Shown: in pieces, positions 47,193 through 57,747 of the stretch
Layout: every line of letters starts with the position of its first letter
How positions within the stretch are numbered: position 1 is the stretch's first letter
NCBI GenBank assembly: GCA_030374765.1
Contig: JARGXX010000103.1
Location: forward strand, 248,001-312,000
Direction: 5' to 3'
From: Agarophyton chilense
Lineage: Eukaryota; Rhodophyta; Florideophyceae; Gracilariales; Gracilariaceae
Length of the DNA: 64,000 nt
Notes under the pieces: generated by a model
Seen by the model: the letters and a program-made list of their open reading frames with translations, nothing else
Told to the model about the DNA's origin: nothing
Databases searched by the model: none
Made by a program: the position numbers and the translations under genes

Positions 47193-49677
47193 TTACCCGG
47201 CATCAGTCGTATCCGGAACCGGAACACCCATGGCCTGGAGTTGAGCGCGAAAAGATGCGACTTGGGGAGTAATCTCACCCATGTCAACGCTGACCTCCGC
47301 TGCAGCGGTATCCGCATTAGTCCCTGCGGTATCGGGCGCGTTACCATCAGCCATCAATGGGTCACCCGGTTCAACGGGAGCGATATACTCACCTTCATTA
47401 TCAACTATTGGATCACCCGCACTATACGGTTGGAAGAAGTGGTCGGAAAAGACAAACCCGACGGAATGCCCAGCTGGGACTTTGCGATACAACTCTGGAA
47501 GAGCTTCAGCGTGAGCTGCGCTTGTGAGCACACCCTCCCAGGGGTCAAAGAAGACGAAATATCCAGCTCGTGGGTGTCGACGGCCAGGAGACCTGTCGTA
47601 CGGGAAAGGTCGGCCACTATCTTGTTGATTCTGCCGAACCTCGTCCCAATTGACGTCATCGATGATGTAAAGGATGTTAGTAACCTCATCAACGTTAAGT
47701 TGGAATCCCAATGGGACGGACATAACAATCTATTTCATCCAGGATAGCAGTCACTGCGGGAGATACCATAACGAACATTTATTGTAAGCCTCCCAGAGGA
47801 GAAACGCGGCAACACGCACCGTCCATTCTGAGGCGAAGATAGACCAAATCTCTGTAATCGAGGAACTCGTCAGGAGCGAGAAAGAATATGTCGCCACAGG
47901 CGGAAGCTCCACAAAACACCCTCGAGGGACCTCAACTTGACCCCACCAAGCGGGGAGCGGGATGTAGCGTCCTGTAAGGAATCTCGGATGCATCCGTTCA
48001 ACTTCGACATTCTGATAAGGAATCAGGTACCAGAATCGGGAGCGTGTTCGCCGCTCGAAGCGGATCATGCGGTGGAAACCCTGTTGTGGAAACCGCCTCA
48101 AGTAGCGAAACTCCGCACGGAGGATTGGACGACCCCAACAGAGGTATCTTGTTGAAACGCCTGAAGTGGGACCCTGGGAGGGAGCACTTAATAACTCCAA
48201 CAAGTTCTCTCCATACAGAGCTTCGCCACGATTACGGAAAAAGGCCACGTCGAGAGTGCCCTCCGGTTCAACCGGTACCTCGTTGGGGGATCGGTGGTGA
48301 CGCTGATAAGCGATCCTTGTAGTGAAACGCCAAGGGCGGCGGAAACACACGAAGATGTCCGAGTCTTCCTCGAAGAAGGGTAGCACGGCGACGGAGCCTC
48401 TCCGGAGTGAACACGACTAAGTCGGGGTGTAAGGCCGAGGTTCACCGGCACGCCAAGCGAGGAGAGTGCGGGATGCTAGAAGGGAGCAGACCAGGTATGA
48501 GCTGTATTCCACGGGAGTGGGCAAGTAATAAAGGGGGGACCACCCAGTGGGGGCGATCGGGGGCATGGGCCACGAGAGCCAAAAGAAATATGTAGCAAAC
48601 CCAATACTGGGGCGAGAACACGGCAGTGGTATGAAAGATATACACGCTAACAGCGGTGAGTCTCCTGTTGACGCAGGGTGGATAAGTCTACCGTTAGTAA
48701 CGCGGCTTCACCTCCGTAGAGTGTGGAAGACTCGCGAAAGCGGAAAAAGACTTAGAGCCAAGAACCCTGGTTGGGGAGGTTTACTGAGTGTCAGAGCGAG
48801 ATCGCCCTGGCACTATGTAGTGTAGACTACTGTAGAGAGCTCCCTAACCTAGTGTAATAAAGCTAAATAAATAGAGAAATATCCAGCTATGCTGTGCCAA
48901 CCTGTCCTGGGCCACCCGTGCTACACGTGGGTAAGTCACACCCGAATCGGGGCCACGGCGCACGGCCGCCGGTGCACTTCGCGTACAACGCGTATACACC
49001 TGGCTACGCCAGCCCGCTAGTAGCAGTATTACTCATAGATCTCACAAGTATCGCCCGAGGCGGAAAAACAACCAAGTCCTGGAAAACGGCCCTCACGAGG
49101 GTTGCACTTCAATCCTCGCCAAGAAGGCGCCCGCATCGTCCATTGTTTCATTCCTCCTTCGGAATAGATAGTAAGGGTCCACCGCAATGTGCGCTCTTCA
49201 TTTGAAGGATAATACGACGGTAACGGGAAGGTCCCCGGGTAGCATACCATCATCCGAATATAAGTTGATCAACGTGGAGTTGTTAACCGCCTCAGGATGG
49301 AACCACGGAGCTTTGGCGTATATGTTCGCATCCTGAACAGGATCTCTCGCCATGAAGTGCTCGCGGGAAACCCAACCACTAGGACTGGTAGACCCCCAAT
49401 GGGAAGGACCGGAAGAGTTGCACGCAGAGATATTCGACCCAGACGGTTGGAGAAGCGGGGAAATATTGGAGCCAGTGAAAGCCCACGCTCCACTCGGGTT
49501 GTTACTTCCCGAGGAATGCGGTGCTCGCGGAATGCGGTTGTGATCGTCGAACGGCGGCATCGCTGGATGGTAGTTGGAAAGGACGGAGAAGTTCGAATCG
49601 CTTAAAGCGCTGTCGTCGGATTCAACTTGAAGGAACTCAAATTTGTGAGGACCCACTGTCATGGTTTGAGACGCCAT
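47193..49677 (-). pseudogene. Antisense accessory gene of element C (with probable intron; two stops)
   Basis: Opposite to gag-pol, starting 83 bp inside the right LTR. Exon 1 (49216-49677) begins MASQTMTVGPHKFEF, is Ser/Asn/Pro-rich, and contains ARDPVQDANIYAKAPWFHPE, matching element A. A 799-bp GT-AG segment (48417-49215) follows. Exon 2 (47193-48416) continues with RFTTRIAYQRHHR, LRAEFRYLRR, RFERRTRS, YLIPYQNV, GRYIPLPAWW, GCFVELPP, AAFLLWEAY and then YFVFFDPWEGVLT. Exon 2 is one frame interrupted by TGA and TAG between the LLWEAY and FFDPWE blocks (47724-47753). Overall length without the intron is close to the A copy. Function unknown. Confidence 0.83.
48417..49215 (-). other. Probable intron in the accessory gene of element C
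   Basis: The minus strand reads ACCGTC|GTATTATCC at one end and GACTTAG|TCGTGT at the other, phase 0. Joining the flanks puts the upstream and downstream accessory blocks into one frame. GSVAVLP then aligns with ASHIALP of element A at the same spacing. Element A has no insertion here. The alternative is an inserted element with the 5-bp repeat ACGAC (plus strand 48413-48417 and 49214-49218) as its target duplication, but removing it that way would not restore the frame. Confidence 0.6.
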
Positions 49678-49746
49678 CTTGGCGCGCGTATTTACGGTAA
49701 CCTGCGTAGGGATTTATTGGATGTGAACACGGCGTTCCCGAGCGTT

Positions 49747-49759
49747 AAGGAGGGGGAGA
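49747..49759 (+). promoter_or_regulatory. Polypurine tract of element C
   Basis: AAGGAGGGGGAGA directly precedes the TG of the right LTR. Confidence 0.85.
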
Positions 49760-50541
49760 TGTAGTGCAACGCCCTCGGCGATATTCCGGTGTCGGATACT
49801 CATAAGTTAATGTTGATACTTCCGTGAGGGATGCTCTTCTTATGAGAAAGAAGTTGTAGGATTTTGGCGCTATGGTAACGTGGTATATTTAGAAGGTAGA
49901 GATCCCCGCTATAATGGCTCCCCACGTGAGAAGAACGTTAATTAGAAATGTAGTAATATAATAAATGGCACTAGATTAGTTTAATTAATTTAATTAATTA
50001 GTCTAGTGGTCACAGTAGAACAGTACTTGGGCTCCGGCGATTTCGCCGTCGCCATCATTAAGTAAATGGGTATCGTTTGTTCGGCTCTAATTGTGACTGC
50101 CTTTACAGGAATATTACTCCCTTCGGAGCGTATCCGCATTTCCAGCGGTTCAGTTATCCCACCGACATTTCTTAAAGAGTGATTATTACTACACCTTGCG
50201 TGTTTTTCATGGTTCTTTTATACTTATATTTTACTGTGTGTTACAGGTTTGTTCTCCGCCCCATGATTGGGTTGTTTCTTGGTTTCTTTTTATTTCTACT
50301 ACTCCGTTGGAGTTTTTCCATTTATTTATCTCTTCACTTCCCCTGTTCCAAAGCGTATCGGCATAAGTATCGTACAATTCAAACTCATTTCTATCTACAC
50401 TACCGTGGTATGTCTTGAAGTGTCTGTGGAGTTACGTCCACGGCTGGGAGATACGGAAGGCTCTACGCTTAGTTTTCCTAAAAAGGAGCAAGGCTTCGAA
50501 CACCTTGAGTGTCTTTTCTCCTGGTGGGGTATTGCACTATA
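49760..50541 (+). repeat. 3' LTR of element C
   Basis: Begins TGTAGTGCAA and ends TTGCACTATA, the last C of the expected CTACA having become T. It is closely similar to 38441-39221 with scattered substitutions and small indels. It lies just upstream of the minus-strand accessory gene and could promote it. Confidence 0.93.
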
Positions 50542-50546
50542 TTTTG
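50542..50546. repeat. Target site duplication TTTTG, right copy
   Basis: Matches 38436-38440 exactly. Confidence 0.9.
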
Positions 50547-51252
50547 TAGTACTAGAGCTCAGATCCAATATATTGAATGCAGCAAAATACCCAATTTGTG
50601 TGCTCTGGTTCATTTTCCCGCCAGTGCTTGTCAGAACCCATGATAAAGGGACCTAAAAAACGTTTAAGAAAAGTCGTGGAACGTTGTGTCGCTACTTTCG
50701 ACCCAGGTTTGAAGTTTTTTTCCTCAAAAAATGGACTCGGTACGCATTTATTTGTTCACAAATGCCTCATTTGCTAATGCAGGTAGCATGGAGTCGTAAA
50801 TATGGTTTGTAGTAGTTCTGGTAGAAAGAAATAACATGACAAAAAAAGAATTTTACGGCAGCTCTTGGTGCAAGAGAGTGACAAATTTCGTAATGGAAGC
50901 AAAAGCTCACTGGGTTTTCTATGGATTCGACAACGCGTTCTTTGCGAGAAGCATTCTCAAAAAAACTTTGGGGCAATAAATTGCCATCGATGCATATGTT
51001 GACTCACGCACTGTGTTTAAGAGCATTGCTCAGAGCATTACTACACTGGAGAAACGTCTGCAGATCGACGTTTCGTCTATGAGAGAATATCATTCGAAAG
51101 GAGAACTCCGTTTTTTTGCTTGTATACCAGGATTCAAAAACATTTCAGATGGTTTGAAAATTGGAATGGTCATAAATACGCATCCACTCTGGAAATTGAT
51201 GATGACGAAGACACTTCATATTAACCCACAAATATGGAATGAAAGCCAGTAG
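50547..51252 (+). pseudogene. pol: Second copia pol, 3' half (RT end and RNase H)
   Basis: Continues the pol cut at 38440. STRAQIQYIECSKIPNLCA corresponds to the copia block that precedes the RNase H. Then come TNASFANAGS, EAKAHWVFYGFDNA, DAYVDSRTVFKS, and the C-terminal EKRLQIDVSSMREYHSKGEL with ISDGLK. These are the hallmarks of copia RNase H, including the closing Ile-Asp and Asp-x-Leu-Lys signatures. Several stops interrupt it; the last part (51013-51252) is open. Confidence 0.82.
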
Positions 51253-53020
51253 ATTAAACTTTTTTCAAAAGAAAAATGGTCGAGTGTAGCGATTAAATAC
51301 GTTTGTCTGGCTCAAGTAAGAGAAAGAGGGTCTCACAAGAAGAGTTGGTGAGTCTCCACGTTAAGTACATCCATATAAATTGTGTAATTAGGAGTTTTGG
51401 TGATAGATAATCTCACTTTGAGATGCATTCCTGCAGATTTACAGATTCTATAGGTACAAAATAACCTGCAAAAGACTGATGCTGATGAAAACAATCATCA
51501 TCATTCTCAACGGTAAACTACCATTGTTCTTGCCTTTATCTTTGTCAAGCAGCCTCATCAAAGGCCGTAATTAGACCTGCAAGCAACTCTTCATTGAGCC
51601 GCCACAGCAATTGGTTTGACCAGCTGTAGCACAGTTCTCTTAAAGACCGGTCACCGACTGTCGCTTCATTCCGTTGCCAATCGCTTGGACCACACCGTTC
51701 CGGACTGTAGTCGATTTCACAGCTTTATGAACAATAAATGGTGTATGGACTGCAGATATGGTAAGTTTGGAAGCATCGGCAAGAAGATGCCAATGCATAC
51801 GACTTCTTTTTTTCAATTCTATAGATGTTGTGAAACTTTGTTTAGACGTTTTGCATCACATGCGAAGGCAGTAACTTGGAACTAACAAATAATTTGCACT
51901 TCGTGGAAGCTCCGCGCAGAGGAAACGGAAAAAGTGTATGTGCACGACTTGAAATGTACGATTGTGCGTAAGAACACATGCCGGGCAACACAAAAGCTGT
52001 TGGTCAATTTTACACGAGTCCAAACGATTTGGAACCTTCAGAACGCTTGGTTTGACTAGTTCGAACAGACGAAGATCTCGGTCTACGAAGACTGAGGTGA
52101 ATAAACGTTTCAAGATGCGATACGTGAGATTCCTGATGCGCAGTTGACTGCGCATTTGAAATTTATGATACCTGAGATAGCCCGTTTAGAGTCCCGATGT
52201 TTTGTACGTCATGTCATGATTCCAGTTGAAATGGCATGTGTCTACACGAGAGCATTCAACATGCACAAGAGAATGCACGAGTAAATGCAAGTAGTGCACA
52301 TGTAAACACACGACCATTTAGCTCTACTATCGCTATACTTGACCTATACATAAAATCGGTGGTGTGCCGGATGTCGTAGTCATCCGATTACGACGCGGAG
52401 TCGGATTATGTCGACCAAGACACAACTGAGACACACCTAAGTAAGCGCCTACTGATGATACTCAGGTTTAATTCCCCTCCATAGCGTCAATATTTGGTGC
52501 TTTCAAATCCTGTCTACACAGGACTCTTGAAGTATGTTTCCTCTCTAAGCTCCCTGGAGCAGAGCGAGAAGGCATTTTGCGTGACAATGTTATGCCATTT
52601 GATAACTTTGCGCACATAATCGCGCATCAGGAATTATAGTAGGGATATCTTTGAAAATGTCCCTCAATTATCAACGGTACCTACCCGATACTTCATGCAT
52701 TTGCAAAAACGTTGGACTGCTGCGAGACACCCGTCGCGGGAACGGTCGTTCAGAAAGGGCTGTTCGCAGAAGGTTTGCTGCATGCAACCGTTTTCGAAAT
52801 AGAGTTTTGGGCTGTTTTGTTCAAAGTTCGCGATTTGCTTCCTCAGTGAAGGAGCTATGACAACCCTGGGGCAAACGGCTTCGCCAGTGCCTGAATGCTG
52901 TTGACACGACTAAGTGATCGTTCTCCAAAGTCAAGTGGGTTTTTTACGATTTGTGAGACAAAGACGGACATCTTCTGAGGCTGAAATAGCTACATACAGG
53001 GTAAAACGACCAAGAAATGT
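51253..53020. other. no gene recognised
   Basis: Should contain the 3' end of the second copia element, but no LTR repeat or primer tract could be picked out. The short open frames (for example 51616-51885, plus) have no recognisable content. Confidence 0.45.
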
Positions 53021-54235
53021 TTACAGGAACCTATGCACAATGGGGCAATTCACAATAAACCCGCTACTTCCGTACGGAGAACCTCCAGGGCCTGTCATAT
53101 ATCCGCGTTGCACGAAGCCAAGCACTTGGAACTCTTCAATTAGTCGATCCCGGATACCGTTTTCAACAGAGTATGGCGTCCATTCGCCGACATTAAGATC
53201 CCATGCGGGGGAGTAATCAGTGGCAACTGTTGGAATACCACCCAAAACATTCAATGGACTACCCTCTTCGAAAAGTGCCGAAAAGAAACCCTGACGGCTT
53301 GGATGGACTGTCTCGTTCTGAGGAGCACCTGGTGCCAAATCCCGGTTTGTGAAACCGTTAGTTACGGCAAATAATCTTTCAACAGGGGAGAAAGCAGAAT
53401 CGTCCGTCCCAACTAGCAGTGCCTCAAGACGAGGGGCGTGGGTAGTGTCTTCCATAGCGGCCGGGAGCTCACTCGAAGCATCCATGGAGAGGTAGAGAAC
53501 CGGCTTGGAAAAACTGAAACCGGGAGTCAACTTGACAGTGACGGTCGCCTCTCCGGGACAAATTGCCACCACTTTGCTGTGAATGTATTCATATGCTTCT
53601 GTGTTGTTCTCCGGGATACCCTCGCAGTACTCATCCAGTGCATCTGAGTTTATTCCTGAAGCAACTATTGGGGCATTGTAAAGACGGCTTCCGGCGTTCA
53701 AGATGCGTACGTATGGAGAGTATTGTTCGTCACCTACTTGCGGAGGGCCAAATTCCACTGGAGGGAATGGTGCTGAATCTGGTCCTGGCTCAAGGATTCG
53801 AACAGGAGAAAAGTCAACTTTTCCTGTGCGGTTCACCAGTATACCGGATGGTGAAAGATCGGCAGTTGCGCCAGACTCAGGAGTGACGTATTCGAGTTTG
53901 GATGCATGGTTAAGTCCGAGAGCAGCGGCGTTAGCCGGATCTGTGGTGTCGGTTAGAATGTAGTAGTGCGTGGTATTATCATAATATCTTCCTTTGTAAA
54001 GTGGAATCGTGATTGTACCCTCATCAAAATCAATGACACCAGACTTGAGAAGCTGAACCGGACCTATAAGTCGTGGATCGACTTGAGAAGGGGCAGGTCC
54101 GAAGTACGTCAAAGGAACATCGGATCCGATTGATGGTGGTGCCGGCTCGACATCATCGTCGGGGCGTTCTGTTTGGGCAAATGCCAATGAAGCACACACG
54201 ATAAGCACAAATAGGCGGATCGTAAGCGGAGTCAT
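53021..54235 (-). CDS. Secreted protein of unknown function (DUF7482-like)
   Basis: Complete, intronless, 404 residues from the ATG at 54235. This start is preferred over one 45 bp upstream because it gives a clean signal peptide (MTPLTIRLFVLIVCASLAFA, then QTERPDD). The mature part has GRYYDNTTHYYILTDTTDPA, ALGLNHASKLEY, KVDFSPVRIL, FPPVEFGPPQVGDEQYSP, the T-P-G-F-S-F-S-K-P block, YLSMDASSELPAAMEDTTHA, PSRQGFFSALFEEGSPLNVL and YSPAWDLNVGEWT. This block order recalls a family of secreted bacterial and fungal proteins that I remember as DUF7482; biochemical role unknown. At least four N-glycosylation sequons (DNTT, NRTG, NNTE, NETV) and two pairs of Cys agree with an extracellular or wall location. 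No membrane anchor is seen. Confidence 0.88.
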   Translation of the reverse strand: MTPLTIRLFVLIVCASLAFAQTERPDDDVEPAPPSIGSDVPLTYFGPAPSQVDPRLIGPVQLLKSGVIDFDEGTITIPLYKGRYYDNTTHYYILTDTTDPANAAALGLNHASKLEYVTPESGATADLSPSGILVNRTGKVDFSPVRILEPGPDSAPFPPVEFGPPQVGDEQYSPYVRILNAGSRLYNAPIVASGINSDALDEYCEGIPENNTEAYEYIHSKVVAICPGEATVTVKLTPGFSFSKPVLYLSMDASSELPAAMEDTTHAPRLEALLVGTDDSAFSPVERLFAVTNGFTNRDLAPGAPQNETVHPSRQGFFSALFEEGSPLNVLGGIPTVATDYSPAWDLNVGEWTPYSVENGIRDRLIEEFQVLGFVQRGYMTGPGGSPYGSSGFIVNCPIVHRFL

Positions 54236-56436
54236 TGTATAACGGAGTTGAAGAAACGATGCTCCTCCGACTGTACACACGTTGTCGAGTCACCTGGCAG
54301 AGGAGGAAACGACTTTTTATAGTGGCTACGCTCATGGTACAAGGCATACAGACAGAAGGGTAGAAACTCTTGGAACTCCAGCTCATCCGTAAAAGAAAAG
54401 AAGATGTTATAGTATGAAGTCCACAGAGAAGGCTGAGGACCAGCGATGAACGAGTACATGCTCAAGAGGTCATGTAGAACGGGACATTTTGGGAACAAGG
54501 TTTAATGAGATGGTTCGGTTTTGACTGTTGAAGAAAACATGTGCGATCAAGATCGTATATCAACAATTACACAGTCTCGAAAAATAATCGACGTATGTTC
54601 GAGCCATTAGTCAGTTATATTTAAGGCGTAGATAGTGGACTGGGCCAAAGATATCGAGAGAGCATTGGTGTTTCACACTACTCGTTTTGAGTTAAAATTT
54701 ATCTGTACGTTTGTGAAGGATGGGCGGGGATGTTTGCTAATGCTCAGCCCCCCCTCAGTACAAGATTCCGAAAACCTAGGTAGTTGTTCTATGATATCTT
54801 TCGATCTGCGAAACGATGATTGGTGGCATAGTTAACAACACAGGCGGCTCGTCAAAGATTCTTTTTTTCTCGATGTTGTGCTCTCGGAACTGGTCGAAAC
54901 TAAATGGTCCGTTCATTATCTTGGGAATGTATTTCGGCGAGAAATTGGTTTTCGCGATCAAGATTGTGGCTTGCTTACAGGTCTCGTCTCCTACAGTATT
55001 GGTTTAGTGGATACCATTATTACCCCCTACATGCCTAATAATACGTTTTACTCTTTTCACAGTATATTCTGTTCTGCTGATGCCATTGGGCGGGCTTTTC
55101 AAGTTCAGCCTTTTTGCGCCTTTACTACAAAATACAGACAAAAGGGTTCAGTCTACTTTGTTTTGAGCAGCTTGCTGGGCAATACAGGAAGCAGGAGTTA
55201 TCGTTTTACGTGAAGGAGAAAGATTACGATGGCAGTCCAAAGCACGATATCGGCACGATGCCCAGCAAAGGGGCGATACCTGATCTAGGGCTTAAATAGG
55301 CCCGAAACAGAGGTTTGTAAAAACCCCATTTCTTTAACCTTACGTTTAATAGTTTGCGCAAACGTTTTTCTTTTAGATAAATTCAGAACCGACACGATAC
55401 TTCCATAGAGACAACGTTTCTGGCATTTCCTTTCTTCCATAAAGTATTGAAATCAATTAAACGATGAAGGTTGTTGTACAAAGCTAAAATATTTCAGGAG
55501 ATCCAGTTGTCTCTATTGGCGTTATTAAGTCTATGAAAACAATTAAAATGCCTTCACATTTTCCTCTTCCTCGCAAGTCAGCGACCTCTGTCGCGAACCT
55601 GCACCGCGAACGGCGACGATGCGCCTGCGCTTCCGTACTCTTCTCCCTTGGATTGCGCTTTTGTGGTACTTTGCTTGAAGTGTTTGTGGCAAGCGCAGTG
55701 CGGCAACCTGCAAAGGTTGCTGAGAGGATCGCGTTGTGACTCAAGATTTAGATCATATTTTGATCTCAGCATGATTCTTCGACAGAACAACCCATACGTT
55801 TGATCTTCAGCCACTTCTCTGTTTTCTCTTTGTCTGGCGGTAGCTGCTGACTCAGCAGTGCTGACTGACAGTGGCTGCTGACTCAGCAAGGCTGGCTGGC
55901 AGTGGCTGCTGATTCAGCAGGGCAGACTCAGCAGCCACCGCCAGACAAAGAGAAAAAGAGAAGCGCCTGAAGGTCAAACGGATGGAACAGCAGTGCTGAG
56001 TATCTGCAGGCGAGTGGGTGGTCGACGTTTGACGAAATCCTAGCTTGATGTAAGCTACTGAGGATGGTACAATCTTGCAAAGCGGTTTGAGGCAAGGGTT
56101 CAGGGCTTCCTTGGTATCCGTTGCAGGACTTTCCTCTGCGGACCAGAAGAAACATGTTCGAAAAGATTTTTACTCGTGTCTGAAGATGTGAGTTCTCCTA
56201 GCTAGTTCAGCATTTTGGGTCCCATTGGGCTTCTCGCCCGAGACAACCCTCTCTCGATTCTGAAGCAGGGTTAGCAAAGATACATACACGTTTCTGGTAT
56301 TTCGCTGGATGAATCAAACAAACAATCTTCTAAACGACTCTTCGCGACGATATCGTATATGGGTCAAACAACATCCGACTCCGCAAAACTTTTATATATA
56401 ATTTTATGTAATCCTCACTTTTGCTAGCAAGAAGCA
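54236..56436. other. intergenic, with a 193-bp foldback
   Basis: No supported gene. Open frames such as 54878-55213 (plus) and 55578-55889 (minus) lack recognisable domains. The notable structure is the inverted repeat at 55792-55984, described separately. Confidence 0.5.
55792..55984. repeat. Inverted repeat (foldback) with about 65-bp arms
   Basis: The left arm (from CCATACGTTTGATCTTCAGC through TTTTCTCTTTGTCTGGCGGT to GCTGCTGACTC) is the reverse complement of the right arm (GACTCAGCAGCCACCGCCAG through AAAGAGAAAAAGAGAAG to CTGAAGGTCAAACGGATGG) with a few mismatches. The centre holds repeated CTGCTGACTCAGCAG-type palindromes. It could be a miniature foldback element or the source of a long hairpin RNA. 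Confidence 0.85.
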
Positions 56437-56518
56437 GATGATATGGCAGAGCGGTCTAATGCGTGTGACTAGAAATCACATCCTTTCGAGGGCCCAGGTT
56501 CGAATCCTGGTATCATCG
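56437..56518 (+). tRNA. trnS-AGA: tRNA-Ser (anticodon AGA)
   Basis: 82 nt. The acceptor stem GATGATA pairs perfectly with TATCATC, followed by discriminator G (Ser-type). The anticodon arm is TGTGA-CTAGAAA-TCACA with anticodon AGA. There is a long variable arm (CCTTTCGAGGG) and a T-arm CCAGG-TTCGAAT-CCTGG. The internal promoter boxes TGGCAGAGCGG and GGTTCGAATCC are good. No intron and no encoded CCA. It decodes UCU serine codons in cytosolic translation. Confidence 0.95.
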
Positions 56519-56535
56519 CGGACGCATTTACGTAC

Positions 56536-56540
56536 TTTTT
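56536..56540 (+). terminator. Pol III terminator of tRNA-Ser
   Basis: A run of five T, 17 bp past the tRNA end, the usual RNA polymerase III stop. Confidence 0.7.
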
Positions 56541-57219
56541 CTATTTGATTTTGTACACGTGGTACTCTCATGGCAATGACATCGATCTACGAAGGGTGAA
56601 GTTATCCTTTGACCCTGCGCAAGTGTTTGTTCATCTGTTTGCACCGCAATGTAAGACCTAATGCCCGTCGATGCTCATCGAACTTTTTTCCCGTACTGCT
56701 CACCACGCAACTAGCAAGAATGTGTGCGATCACTAAGGATACTCTTGCAGGTCGCGCATAATATGCCACGTCAGAACGCCTTGTCATAGAGTGGCCGTTC
56801 CAAGCCAGCAAAACGACAAAAAGCGTGCTACACTTATCCGAAGATGCGGGATATTTATGGTATGCTTGCTTCTCTGTTTGGATTGAGCCGAGCGCAGATC
56901 GTGAGCCCTGCGCGCGACGCAGCACTGAGCGTAGTGTAGTGGTACAATTCACGCCGCAGACTGTTTGTAGCTCAAAGCAGAAAACGCTAAACTTGCATGG
57001 GCGACCGCAATTGCCGCAAACTAGCTAGAGAGCGATTTACAGAATGAGCTAAAGTGTTGGCGCTTCGCAGAAAGATATAAGTTGCTCCAAAAAGATGCTG
57101 CAGTGAAAAGTGATGATGTCGATGAACTAAACGATTATGAAATCGAAACATGTTGAGGACCGATTACAAAGTGTTGATTTGATAGGCGAGATATTGAGAG
57201 TGTGAATCTATATGACAAG
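56541..57219. other. no gene recognised
   Basis: Spacer between the tRNA and the 3' end of the minus-strand Gln-rich gene. The open frame 56602-56952 (minus) has no recognisable content. Confidence 0.45.
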
Positions 57220-57747
57220 TCAGTTGGCGTTTTTCTTCTTCAAAGCTTGTTTCATTTCGTCAAGCAAGGGTCCAAAAGCTTTATCACTATCATTCACTCG
57301 AATATTTCCTTCTTTCCGTCTAACACGATACGCGGAATACGGCTGCACGGCACGCTCGGCTTCCATAGCAGGGACTGCGAAGGCGGCCGACTGATTGTAC
57401 GGCATAAGGGCCATTGAATTGGCATTCGGAACATAAGGATTTGGATAACCGTAGGGCTGTTGTTGTTGGGGGGCGTATGGCACCATTTGAAATGGATTGT
57501 GTTGCGGGGCGTAGGGAACGAGTTGGGATGATTGGGGTGGATAAACAGACTGTTGAGCCGGAGCGGTAGACTGGTACAAATATTGGGGGTTTGAAAGATG
57601 TTGTTGTTGCTGCTGCTGCTGCTGCTGTTGCGGGAACATGTGTTTTATGGATTCGATGCGTTGGTCGCGCGAGTTGCCGAAGGATGGTTGAAAGTTGGGC
57701 TGCATTTTGAACGAATGAGAGGCGCGTTTGGCTGGTGAAGACAACAC
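57220..57747 (-). CDS. Gln-rich low-complexity small protein
   Basis: 175 residues. The N-terminus MLSSPAKRASHSFKMQPNFQ offers a second possible start at residue 15. Residues about 40-49 are a run of ten Gln. A Pro/Gln/Tyr-rich middle follows with the near-repeat LVPYAPQHNPFQ / MVPYAPQQQQ and PYGYPNPYVPNANSMALMPY. The C-terminus (YRVRRKEGNIRVNDSDKAFG, LLDEMKQALKKKN) is charged and probably helical. The composition resembles intrinsically disordered RNA-binding or transcription-associated proteins, but no domain is recognisable. It is divergent from the ABC transporter gene, with about 950 bp between the starts. Confidence 0.65.
   Translation of the reverse strand: MLSSPAKRASHSFKMQPNFQPSFGNSRDQRIESIKHMFPQQQQQQQQQQHLSNPQYLYQSTAPAQQSVYPPQSSQLVPYAPQHNPFQMVPYAPQQQQPYGYPNPYVPNANSMALMPYNQSAAFAVPAMEAERAVQPYSAYRVRRKEGNIRVNDSDKAFGPLLDEMKQALKKKNAN

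Larger units (their letters stand above)
38441..50541 (+). mobile_element. Chromovirus element C, inserted in a copia pol
   Basis: A 12.1-kb Ty3/gypsy element on the plus strand. LTRs are 38441-39221 and 49760-50541, followed or preceded by primer site, gag, protease, RT, RNase H, integrase, chromodomain, an opposite-strand accessory gene and a polypurine tract. It has a perfect TTTTG target duplication. Its LTRs are unlike those of A and B, and gag-pol is clearly diverged, so it is a separate family. All protein genes contain stops. Confidence 0.95.

Noticed and set aside
47079-47747. 222-residue plus-strand open frame in element C
   Set aside because: It is the reverse-strand shadow of the accessory gene, whose homologue in element A is on the matching strand and conserved.
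48592-48936. A possible small LTR with TGTAGCA...TGCTACA ends inside the accessory gene of element C
   Set aside because: The flanking five bases differ (AAATA and CGTGG) and it explains only part of the 799-bp segment; the GT-AG intron model fits frame and alignment better.
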